Origin: CAZDHT01 sp964505325
Lineage (GTDB): Bacteria; Planctomycetota; PUPC01
Reading direction: 5' to 3'
Assembly (NCBI GenBank): GCA_964505325.1
Contig: CAZDHT010000121.1
Span: 1 to 14,630, forward strand
Length of the DNA stretch: 14,630 bases
The notes under the pieces are model-generated. The model saw only the letters and a list, made by a program, of their open reading frames with translations. It ran no database searches and had not been told where the DNA came from. Shown here piece after piece: positions 1 to 5,852 of the stretch. A program made the translations under genes and the position numbers. How positions within the stretch are numbered: position 1 is the first letter of the stretch; every line of letters begins with the position of its first letter.

Positions 1-45
1 TTATAGTCGCGCTGCAGCGGCGTGTCAATCCCGCCGGCGTGCGGC

Positions 46-73
46 TTGCAAACCGGCCGCGCCGCAATATACT
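46..73 (+). promoter_or_regulatory. sigma70-type promoter for the GT2 gene
   Basis: TTGCAA (46-51) and TATACT (68-73) are separated by 16 nt, close to the sigma70 consensus. The predicted transcript would start near position 80, about 20 nt before the ATG at 100. This argues against the more upstream in-frame start at 22, which lies before the promoter. Confidence 0.55.
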
Positions 74-99
74 GCACTCGGCCGTTTCCTGAGGATGTC

Positions 100-873
100 A
101 TGTCCGGCACGTTCGAAAAAGTCATCGTCGTGATGCCCGCCTACAACGCCGAGCGGACCCTCGAGAAGACGTTCCGCGACATCCCGGAGGGCTGCGTCGA
201 CGAGGTGCTGCTGACCGACGACTGCAGTTCCGACCGCACGGTCGAGATCGCCCGCTCGCTCGGGCTGACCGTCATCGAGCACGACCGGAACCGCGGCTAC
301 GGCGCGAACCAGAAGACCTGCTACGACGCGGCGCTGGAGCGCGGCGCCGACGCCGTCGTGATGATCCACCCCGACTACCAGTACGACAGCCGCGTGATCC
401 CCCACGCATTGGGCTTCCTCGCATCGGACATCTGCGACGTGGTCGTCGGCTCGCGCATCCGCACCCGGCGCGAGGCGCTCCGGAGCGGAATGCCCGTCTG
501 GAAGTACGTCGCCAACCGGTGCCTTACCATCATCGAGAACGTCGCGATGGGCCAGAACCTCGGCGACTTCCACTCCGGCTTCCGCACGTACACGCGCAAG
601 GTCCTCGAGACGGTTCCCTATCACAACAACTCCGACGACTTCGTGTTCGACTCGGAGTTCCTCGCCCAGGCGGCGTACTTCGGCTTTCGCATCGGCGACG
701 TGCCCATCCCCGCGCGATACAGCAGGGAATCCTCGTCCATCAACTTCACGCGCAGCCTGAAGTACGCCGCCCAGACCCTCGGCGTCGCCGCGAAATACGC
801 GCTCCAGAAGGCGCACCTGGGCCGGTTCAGAATCTTCAGGCGGGCGGATCAAGCCACGGATGGACACGGATAG
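100..873 (+). CDS. GT2 family glycosyltransferase, DPM-synthase-like
   Basis: A 257-residue GT-A fold glycosyltransferase that would transfer a sugar from a nucleotide donor, in the dolichyl-phosphate-mannose-synthase-like branch of GT2. Visible signatures are VVMPAYNAE (residues 10-18), the nucleotide-binding DDCSSD (40-45), RNRGYGANQ (63-71) and HPDYQYD (90-96) in the place of the metal-binding DxD region. No membrane segment is visible, so it is probably soluble or peripheral and may supply a lipid-linked sugar or modify a glycan. The ATG at 100 is chosen because GAGG (91-94) sits just upstream and a promoter lies at 46-73. The last residues (about ATDGHG) and the stop codon are encoded by a 10-bp repeat (855-884) that continues into the spacer, so the native C-terminus has probably been replaced or extended. 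The donor and acceptor cannot be told from sequence. Confidence 0.88.
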   Translation: MSGTFEKVIVVMPAYNAERTLEKTFRDIPEGCVDEVLLTDDCSSDRTVEIARSLGLTVIEHDRNRGYGANQKTCYDAALERGADAVVMIHPDYQYDSRVIPHALGFLASDICDVVVGSRIRTRREALRSGMPVWKYVANRCLTIIENVAMGQNLGDFHSGFRTYTRKVLETVPYHNNSDDFVFDSEFLAQAAYFGFRIGDVPIPARYSRESSSINFTRSLKYAAQTLGVAAKYALQKAHLGRFRIFRRADQATDGHG

Positions 874-884
874 GCACGGATGCG
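855..884. repeat. 10-bp tandem repeat CACGGATRGR at the gene end
   Basis: CACGGAT starts at 855, 865 and 875, an exact 10-bp period. The first two units are inside the GT2 coding region and supply its stop codon. CCACGGATG recurs at 10544-10552, beside the end of another gene. Read on the minus strand the block gives an IRVHPWL-like peptide that I recognise as common junk translation next to genes in environmental genomes; that recognition comes from memory and was not checked. Confidence 0.7.
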
Positions 885-934
885 CATGGGGGCAGGAGAG
901 CGCGGGAGCATGGGGGCATGGGCGCATGGGGGCA
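884..934. repeat. G-rich 8-bp repeat GCATGGGG
   Basis: GCATGGGGGCA occurs at 884-894, 908-918 and 924-934, and a one-base variant (GCATGGGCGCA) at 916-926. Units at 908, 916 and 924 follow an 8-bp period. It is a microsatellite-like low-complexity tract directly after the CACGGAT repeat, with no coding signal. Confidence 0.65.
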
Positions 935-1047
935 CGGGAGACTCACGGCCGGCTTTGGGGCGCCGCACAGGTTGAAAATGCGAAACAAAGCCATTTCGCC
1001 GTAACGTCCCAGGCACCAGCGTCTTACGTCAGGTTGTGAAAGAACGA

Positions 1048-1233
1048 CTGTGCCGGGTGCAGATTTCCGACCTGTTGACTCTCGCCGCAGCGCTGCACCC
1101 GGTGCAGATTTCCGATCTACACCCGCTGGCCACCGAGCTGTTCCCGGCACAGATTTTGCCATACCTCGCGTGAACTCCTCGCAGCTTCCACGCGGCAATC
1201 GAGCGCTCTTCTGCGTTCGGCACAGATTTCAAC
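1048..1233. repeat. Four 15-bp palindromic units, three at 45-bp spacing
   Basis: Each unit is an imperfect hairpin of the form CTGNNCC-N-GGNNCAG followed by ATTT. Units start at 1048, 1093, 1138 and 1211, so the first three are exactly 45 bp apart. The unit at 1093 has perfect 7-bp arms (CTGCACC / GGTGCAG). The unit at 1048 pairs fully if two G-U pairs are allowed. The unit at 1138 has one mismatch, and the unit at 1211 is more decayed. The first two share CAGATTTCCGA. They look like REP-like palindromic repeats and not a CRISPR, because the units are too short and too divergent. Confidence 0.65.
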
Positions 1234-1283
1234 CTCAGGCCAGCAGGCACGTCGCGCCACCCACCGTGCAGACCGCATCCGTC

Positions 1284-1310
1284 TTCCATTCCGCGTTCCG
1301 AATTCCGAAT
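1284..1310. repeat. TTCCG-type short tandem repeat
   Basis: The tract reads TTCCATTCCGCG then TTCCGAATTCCGAAT, roughly a 7-bp repeat of TTCCGAA with decayed first units. It encodes nothing convincing and belongs to the repeat-filled spacer. Confidence 0.5.
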
Positions 1311-1624
1311 ATGAGGCCCCCCACCCATAGCGCGATTTTCGGCGAAAATGAAAAACGCGCGCGCCGCCCCGCCAGAGCCGCTTTCACAACCCACCGCCGC
1401 GCAACCCCTTCCGACGCTTCCCGGACACCTACACAAAGCGTAGCACGCTTTTCTTTTTCTATCTTTTTCAGATTTCCGAGAATCCTGCCGGGCTCCGGCG
1501 ACCCTCCCCGCGCCTGGGCCGCCGCCGTCCGCCCGAAGCATCCCAATGCGCTGCACACGCCGGACGACGACATCAAAGCAGACGTTGAATCTAGTGGGGT
1601 GAAGGATCACAGAGGAAAACGAGG

Positions 1625-1648
1625 CTGAGCGCGGCGGCAGGGGCTCAG
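1625..1648 (-). terminator. Possible terminator of the toxin-antitoxin operon
   Basis: CTGAGC (1625-1630) and GCTCAG (1643-1648) form a perfect 6-bp inverted repeat with a 12-nt loop, overlapping the stop codon of the PIN-like gene. On the minus strand it is followed after a few bases by a TTTT run. The T-tract is short and displaced, so this is a weak call. Confidence 0.35.
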
Positions 1649-2106
1649 AAGGTCCATTCCTCAGCTTCGATGAGGGCCACCGTTCCCATCCATGGGATCC
1701 CGAGAGCAGAACAGACATTGGGGATCTTCGGTCGTTTGGGGGTCCCCTCGTGCCTCTCGCCGGTGACGACTGTTGTGCCCGTTACTTGGGCCGTGGCTAT
1801 AACGAACGGATCAGCGAAGGACTTGCCAGTCCTTGAGTCGACGAGCTTCGGGAACTCAGCGAGGACGAGTTGAGTTGCGGACTGGATGTCGTCATTGAGC
1901 GGGATGAACATCTGCTCTCGCTCTTTGGCCCACCCGAAGAGCGAATCCTCCTTGCGCTCGATCTCGCGGAGCACTTCTTCAGATGAGATCAATCGTCCTT
2001 GCTGAACCAACTCGTCAAGTCGCTCCCAGAGACTCGGGAACAGCCTCTGAGGGTACCATCGGGTCCAAGCATCCATTATGGAACTTGTGTCGATGCAGTA
2101 CGTCAC
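1645..2106 (-). CDS. DUF4411 PIN-like protein, candidate toxin
   Basis: A 153-residue PIN-domain-like protein of the DUF4411 type, a group of predicted RNases found next to XRE/ImmA-IrrE genes. It starts MTYCIDTSSIMDAW, with the first acidic metal ligand at D6. EE at 43-44 is a candidate second ligand. DPFVIATAQ (99-107) gives the next Asp, E117 in TGER may be a further acidic residue, and KIPNVCSALGI (127-137) is the typical C-terminal strand-helix. Length and motifs look complete, so it may be active. Its ATG overlaps the stop of the upstream metallopeptidase gene by ATGA, which implies translational coupling. The expected role is the toxin of a type II toxin-antitoxin pair, cutting RNA. 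The substrate is unknown. Confidence 0.85.
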   Translation of the reverse strand: MTYCIDTSSIMDAWTRWYPQRLFPSLWERLDELVQQGRLISSEEVLREIERKEDSLFGWAKEREQMFIPLNDDIQSATQLVLAEFPKLVDSRTGKSFADPFVIATAQVTGTTVVTGERHEGTPKRPKIPNVCSALGIPWMGTVALIEAEEWTF

Positions 2107-3293
2107 ATATCACTCCCCGTGAGCAAGTTGGGGCCCAGCATGCGGCCCTCGATCGTGGGCAGGTGCTTGAGTCGAGCCCCAATGTACTCCGCCAAGTCGC
2201 TCGACGTGATGGCCTCACGGTGATATGCGTTCAAGACGATGCGAAGGAACGGCTGGCCCACGGCACGGATGACACGTTGCGGGACTGTGAGAAACCCATC
2301 TCTGCCCCGTTGCCTCTCCTTGCCTAACTTCACCAGTTCGTCCTGCCTCGCACGATAGAACGCGCGATTGGTCTTGCTAATCGTCAAGAGCCGCCTAAGG
2401 ATGACCTGGCTGCTCACGCCGTAGAGCTTGGCAAGCGCCGCCAACTGGTCGTTGCTCCACTCTGTCCTGGAACTCGCCTCCTCTACGCCTGCCTGGAGGC
2501 CAATGTCATCGGGCGGCACGAGTGTGGCGCCGGCCACGCTGTTGCAGAAGACCTCTACGGCTTGATCGGCATCCCGAACGCCCTCCCGCTCACGGAAGTC
2601 GCACGTCCCCCCGTGGCCCAGCAGCAGATGCGCGAACTCGTGGAACAATGAGAACACGCGGCCGTTTGGCGAGTCACCACCATTGATGCTAATCACAGGG
2701 AACGGCCTGTCAGCAATGGAGAAGGCGCGGACCTCGCCCACATCAACGTGGCTGAAATGGAAGACCAAGACCCCGGCGCGTTCGATGGCCTCCTTCCAGC
2801 AATTCAGAGGATCATACGTGCCTCGCCACGATTTCTGGACCTCGAGAGACACGCCAAGCAACTGCCGTATCCTCTCGGCGGCCCCGTTGACGCGCGCCGG
2901 AAGCGAAACGGAACCAACGAAGTCAGGCGTCGCGGCGTCTACGTCCTCCGCAAGTTCGCACGCGAGAGAACGATGATACTGCGCGGTCCGGATTGCTGTT
3001 ACAAGCTCTGGAGACAGTGGCCGAATGGCCTCGCCCCGCAGGCGCCGGTAGTCGTGTGGCACGTGGAAATCCTTCGGCGGTTCGGGCAAGTAGAACGCTG
3101 CCAGGGGGCGCTTGTAGACGCTCGCGGCGCTCCGGAGTTGATTGATTGTGAGGAGCGCCTCCCCCGACTCACACGCCGCAAGACGTTCTGGCTTCACGCC
3201 GATCTTCTTCGCGGCGTCCTCGATGTGGAGGTTCATCGCCTCTCGAGCCCAACGCAGCAACTGGCCTCTGACTTGCGCACGCTGCCGAGGCAT
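2103..3293 (-). CDS. XRE HTH plus ImmA/IrrE metallopeptidase, candidate antitoxin
   Basis: A 396-residue two-domain protein. Residues about 8-70 form an XRE-type helix-turn-helix (LLRWAREAMNL, then CESGEALLTINQLRSAASVY). A long middle follows, then an ImmA/IrrE zinc peptidase with SLFHEFAHLLLGH (HEFAH at about 218-222) and the third ligand in the EVFCNSVAGATLVP segment (E at about 247). Family members pair with PIN-like or other toxins and act as DNA-binding autorepressor and antitoxin; the peptidase domain may cleave a regulator or the partner. ATG 3293 is chosen over TTG 3296. The ATG has no good ribosome site of its own and overlaps the stop codon of a small upstream ORF as TGATG, suggesting coupled translation. 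Codon use looks less GC-rich than the neighbours, consistent with transfer. Confidence 0.87.
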   Translation of the reverse strand: MPRQRAQVRGQLLRWAREAMNLHIEDAAKKIGVKPERLAACESGEALLTINQLRSAASVYKRPLAAFYLPEPPKDFHVPHDYRRLRGEAIRPLSPELVTAIRTAQYHRSLACELAEDVDAATPDFVGSVSLPARVNGAAERIRQLLGVSLEVQKSWRGTYDPLNCWKEAIERAGVLVFHFSHVDVGEVRAFSIADRPFPVISINGGDSPNGRVFSLFHEFAHLLLGHGGTCDFREREGVRDADQAVEVFCNSVAGATLVPPDDIGLQAGVEEASSRTEWSNDQLAALAKLYGVSSQVILRRLLTISKTNRAFYRARQDELVKLGKERQRGRDGFLTVPQRVIRAVGQPFLRIVLNAYHREAITSSDLAEYIGARLKHLPTIEGRMLGPNLLTGSDM

Positions 3294-3325
3294 CAAGCGT
3301 TACCCCAACGCTGCCCTCTGCCCAT
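3293..3325 (-). CDS. Possible 10-residue leader ORF ahead of the xre gene
   Basis: ATG 3325 is preceded by a strong AGAGGAG (3336-3330) and opens an ORF reading MGRGQRWGNA. It ends with TGA at 3295-3293, sharing one base with the ATG of the XRE gene (TGATG). The XRE gene lacks its own Shine-Dalgarno sequence, so ribosomes finishing the leader could restart on it. Alternatively the strong ribosome site is the true site of a longer XRE protein and an indel has split it. Nothing shows that the peptide itself has a function. Confidence 0.4.
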   Translation of the reverse strand: MGRGQRWGNA

Positions 3326-3342
3326 GGAACTCCTCTGGAAAG

Positions 3343-3372
3343 ATTATACACGAGTGCGGTCAGAGACCGCAA
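3343..3372 (-). promoter_or_regulatory. Promoter of the toxin-antitoxin operon
   Basis: On the minus strand TTGCGG (3372-3367) and a perfect TATAAT (3348-3343) are 18 nt apart. Transcription would start near 3336, directly at the AGAGGAG of the leader ORF, giving a very short 5' UTR. The orientation and position fit the XRE/PIN-like operon. Confidence 0.7.
3355..3371. promoter_or_regulatory. 17-bp palindrome, candidate XRE operator
   Basis: TGCGGTC (3355-3361) and GACCGCA (3365-3371) are perfect inverted arms around AGA. The palindrome covers most of the -35 hexamer and the adjoining part of the spacer of the TA promoter, the expected place for a dimeric HTH autorepressor to block RNA polymerase. 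Binding by the adjacent XRE protein is inferred from position only. Confidence 0.6.
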
Positions 3373-3508
3373 GTTTGAGACGCTGAACTGTTGACGTCTA
3401 TCCCCCCATCAGAGCCGCAACGGTCGCGCCGCCACGACAGCGGTTGACGCAGATTCGAGCACCCCCTTTCCCGCTCTTCCCCTCTCCCCCTTTTCCTTTG
3501 TCTCTGCG

Positions 3509-3537
3509 TTGACAGGCGGGACACGCTGGCCTAGAAT
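3509..3537 (+). promoter_or_regulatory. Near-consensus sigma70 promoter for GH4
   Basis: TTGACA (3509-3514) and TAGAAT (3532-3537) have the ideal 17-nt spacing, placing the transcript start about 28 nt before the GH4 ATG. A polypyrimidine tract (3462-3505) lies directly upstream. This is the best-matching promoter in the window. Confidence 0.75.
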
Positions 3538-3571
3538 CCCCGCAACGACCGGCCCAACGAAGGAGAGGACC

Positions 3572-4768
3572 ATGCCGAAGGTGACGTTGATGGGTGCGGG
3601 CAGCGGGTTCACGCCGCGATTGTTCTGTGACATCATGCAAATCCCCGGAGTGGACGGCGGGACGATCGGCCTGGTCGACACCGATGCCAAGCGCCTCAAG
3701 CTGAGCGCCGGCGTGCTCCGCATCATCGCGCGGAAGCTCGGGGTCGAGAAGGCCTGGAAGATCGAGGCGACGACGAACCGCAAGAAGGTCCTGCCCGGCA
3801 CCGATTACCTCATCAACTGCATCGAGGTCTCGGGCACCAAGACCGTGCGCTACGATTACCGCATCGCGAAGAAGTACGGCGTCGATCAGTGCATCGGCGA
3901 CACGACCGGGCCCGGCGGGATCATGAAAGCGTTCCGCACCATCCCGCCGTGGCTGGGGATCGTCCGCGACGCCGAGGAGCTGTGCCCGAACGCGCTGATC
4001 CTGAACTACACGAACCCGATGTCGATGATGAGCTTCGCCACNNNNNNNNNNNNNNNNNNNNNNNNNNNNNNNNNNNNNNNNNNNNNNNNNNNNNNNNNNN
4101 NNNNNNNNNNNNNNNNNNNNNNNNNNNNNNNNNNNNNNNNNGTCCGCTTCGACCTGATGCGCCACTTCGGATACTTCAACACCGAGTCGAGCGGGCACAT
4201 GTCCGAGTACGTGCCGTACTATCGCAAGCGCGAGGAGCTGATCGATAAGTATTGCAGCGGCCGTTACCTCGGCGGGCGGGGGTTCTACGCGCGCGAATGG
4301 CCCAAGTGGCGCCGCGCCACCGACCGGAACCGCGCCAAGATCATCGCCGGCAAGGAAGACATCAGCGTCCACCGCAGCCACGAGTTCGCCTGCCGCATCA
4401 TCGAGGCGCACCTGAAGAACCGGCCGGACGTCATCCACGGAAGCGTCGAGAACCGCTGCCTGATCGACAACCTGCCGGCCGAGGGCGTGGTCGAGGTCGA
4501 GGTGATGGTCGACAAGATGGGCTACCATCCGTGCAAGTTCGGTCCGCTCCCGCCGCAGGTCGCCGCGCTGTGCGACTCGAATATGCGCTCCTTCGAGTGC
4601 GGAGTGAAGTCGATCCTGACCGAGGACGCCGACTTGGCGCTGGCTGCGTTCCTGCTCGACCCGCTGACCGCCGCGGTCTGCTGCCCGGCCGAGATCAAGA
4701 AGATGTTCCTCGAACTGCTCCGCGCCGAGAAGGACTTCATGCCGAAGTACCTCACCAGGAAGACGTGA
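3572..4768 (+). CDS. Glycoside hydrolase family 4 (alpha-galactosidase/glucosidase-like), interrupted by a gap
   Basis: A GH4 enzyme, which cleaves glycosides by NAD+ and Mn(II)-dependent oxidation-elimination, not by ordinary hydrolysis. The N-terminal dinucleotide fold shows MGAGSGFTPRLFCDI (from residue 7), then IEVSGTKTVRYDYRIAKKYG, GDTTGPGGI and NYTNPMSMM (145-153). After the gap come VRFDLMRHFGYFNTESSGHMSEYVPYY and a normal C-terminus. The 100-N gap (4042-4141) removes the part that should carry the CHS-type and GxNH metal/catalytic motifs, so activity cannot be judged. By comparison with MelA/AglA-like relatives (about 430-450 residues) the true gap is probably larger than 100 nt; to keep frame its length must be 1 more than a multiple of three. 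The ATG at 3572 follows AGGAGAGG (3561-3568). A cytosolic sugar-degrading role is likely; the substrate is undecided (hexuronide, galactoside or glucoside). Confidence 0.88.
   Translation: MPKVTLMGAGSGFTPRLFCDIMQIPGVDGGTIGLVDTDAKRLKLSAGVLRIIARKLGVEKAWKIEATTNRKKVLPGTDYLINCIEVSGTKTVRYDYRIAKKYGVDQCIGDTTGPGGIMKAFRTIPPWLGIVRDAEELCPNALILNYTNPMSMMSFAXXXXXXXXXXXXXXXXXXXXXXXXXXXXXXXXXXVRFDLMRHFGYFNTESSGHMSEYVPYYRKREELIDKYCSGRYLGGRGFYAREWPKWRRATDRNRAKIIAGKEDISVHRSHEFACRIIEAHLKNRPDVIHGSVENRCLIDNLPAEGVVEVEVMVDKMGYHPCKFGPLPPQVAALCDSNMRSFECGVKSILTEDADLALAAFLLDPLTAAVCCPAEIKKMFLELLRAEKDFMPKYLTRKT
4042..4141. other. 100-N assembly gap inside the GH4 gene
   Basis: Exactly 100 N, the usual placeholder for a scaffold gap of unknown size. 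It interrupts the GH4 coding region and hides its metal-binding centre. Confidence 0.97.
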
Positions 4769-4818
4769 CAGATGCCGAACGGCCGACAGGGGCACGCTGG
4801 GGGTACGCTCGTGGTGCG

Positions 4819-4848
4819 CTTGCCCGGTCTCGCGGGCAGGTGTACAAT
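4819..4848 (+). promoter_or_regulatory. Promoter with overlapping palindrome before the lipoprotein gene
   Basis: TTGCCC (4820-4825) and TACAAT (4843-4848) are 17 nt apart, a good sigma70 match with a start near 4855. An inverted repeat, CTTGCCCG (4819-4826) and CGGGCAGG (4833-4840, one G-U pair), overlaps the -35 box and spacer. It could be a repressor site or a weak terminator for GH4; there is no T-run, which favours the operator reading. Confidence 0.5.
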
Positions 4849-4907
4849 GGCGAGGGAATGGGACCACGCAAGTGACGATGTATCTTTCCGCCTGCGGAGG
4901 AATTGAG

Positions 4908-5813
4908 ATGTGGAAGCACTGGATCCTGGCGCCCGTGATGCTGGTTGCGGTCGGCTGTTCCGGCGAAGCCGGGGAAGGAGCCGCGCCGGCCGCGGCAGAG
5001 CGCATCCGGTACGGAAAGCCGACCCGGCTTGCCCATTTGGCGAACAGGCGCGTCAACGAGAGCAGTGGAATGACGGTCAGCCGCCGCAACGAGGGCGTCT
5101 TTTGGACGCACAACGATTCCGGCGGCAGCCCCTACCTCTACGCCTTCAACAAGAAAGGGGAGGACCTGGGCACGTTCAAGATCGAGGGGGCCAGGGCGCG
5201 CGACTACGAAGACATCGCCTCGTTCACCCTCGACGGCAAGCACTACCTCCTCGTCGGCGACACGGGCGACAACAGCAGACGGCGCAGCGGGTATGCCTTG
5301 TACCTCGTGGAGGAGCCCCTCGTCGAGCCGGGCAAGAAACCCGAGCCGGGCAAGGCCAAACTCGTCCAGACCATCCTCTTCACGTTCAAGGGCGGTCCGC
5401 GGGACGGCGAGGGCCTCGCCGTCGACGCCACCAGCAAGACGATCTTTATTGCGACTCGGACGTACCGCCCGAAGTGCGAGATATTTGCGCTGCCGCTGCC
5501 GAAGCAGGGGAACGACGCAACGCTCCAGGCGACGTGGATCGCCACGGCGAAGATCAGGATCGGCAACGCGATGGACGTCTCGCCGGACGGGCGGCGGGCG
5601 GTCATCGGGACGTACACCGACGCGTACGAGTTCGTCCGGCGGGCCGACGAGAAATGGGAAGCGGCGTTCGCGCGCAGGCCGCGCGTGCTGGAGATGCCGA
5701 AGCGGCGAAAAGGGGAATCCATCGCATACGGTACTGACGGAAAGACGCTGTACCTGACGAGCGAGGGGACGCCGTGCCCTCTCTGGATGGTCCCGGCGGT
5801 GGAGCCGAAGTAG
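4908..5813 (+). CDS. Putative lipoprotein with beta-propeller-like repeats
   Basis: A 301-residue exported protein of unknown function. The N-terminus MWKHWILAPVMLVAVGC is a lipoprotein signal with the lipid-attachment Cys at residue 17. It is followed by an Ala/Gly/Glu linker and a repetitive beta-rich body. Recognisable stretches are ESSGM (51-55), WTHNDSGG (66-73), RDYEDIAS, LLVGDTGDN, GEGLAVDATSKTIFIATR, AMDVSPDGRRAVIGTY and ESIAYGTDGKTLYLTSEG. This pattern resembles propeller lipoproteins with ESSG / HNDSG / D(W/Y)EDI / GDTGDN motifs seen in several phyla, whose function is not established to my knowledge. ATG 4908 is chosen because GGAGG lies at 4896-4900 and it gives a clean signal peptide. 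The HAD gene follows after 39 nt, probably co-transcribed. Confidence 0.8.
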   Translation: MWKHWILAPVMLVAVGCSGEAGEGAAPAAAERIRYGKPTRLAHLANRRVNESSGMTVSRRNEGVFWTHNDSGGSPYLYAFNKKGEDLGTFKIEGARARDYEDIASFTLDGKHYLLVGDTGDNSRRRSGYALYLVEEPLVEPGKKPEPGKAKLVQTILFTFKGGPRDGEGLAVDATSKTIFIATRTYRPKCEIFALPLPKQGNDATLQATWIATAKIRIGNAMDVSPDGRRAVIGTYTDAYEFVRRADEKWEAAFARRPRVLEMPKRRKGESIAYGTDGKTLYLTSEGTPCPLWMVPAVEPK

Positions 5814-5852
5814 CGCGAACCCGTTCGGGACAGCAGAGAGGACCTGCACCTC

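Larger units (their letters stand above)
874..1644. other. 771-bp gene-free spacer rich in short repeats
   Basis: No convincing gene lies here. Open frames on both strands have arginine/proline-rich or repetitive translations and no ribosome binding site. The content is the end of the CACGGAT block, the GCATGGGG tract (884-934), four palindromic units (1048-1229) and a TTCCG tandem (1284-1310). A T-rich pocket spans about 1440-1470, followed by one more CAGATTTCCGA at 1469-1479. In 1480-1624 I see nothing recognisable. It may be a graveyard of decayed sequence and repeat insertions between GT2 and the toxin-antitoxin module. Confidence 0.6.

Noticed and set aside
22..99. Upstream start of the GT2 protein at position 22
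   Set aside because: It would add 26 residues with no family similarity and lies before the likely promoter at 46-73; ATG 100 has a ribosome site.
1048..1229. Regularly spaced repeats as a CRISPR array
   Set aside because: Units are 15-23 bp, diverged and only four in number; one spacing is 73 instead of 45, and no cas gene is nearby.
1029..1718. Open frames on both strands in the spacer after GT2
   Set aside because: Translations are repeats of the palindromic units and low-complexity tracts, with no ribosome site and no recognisable domain.
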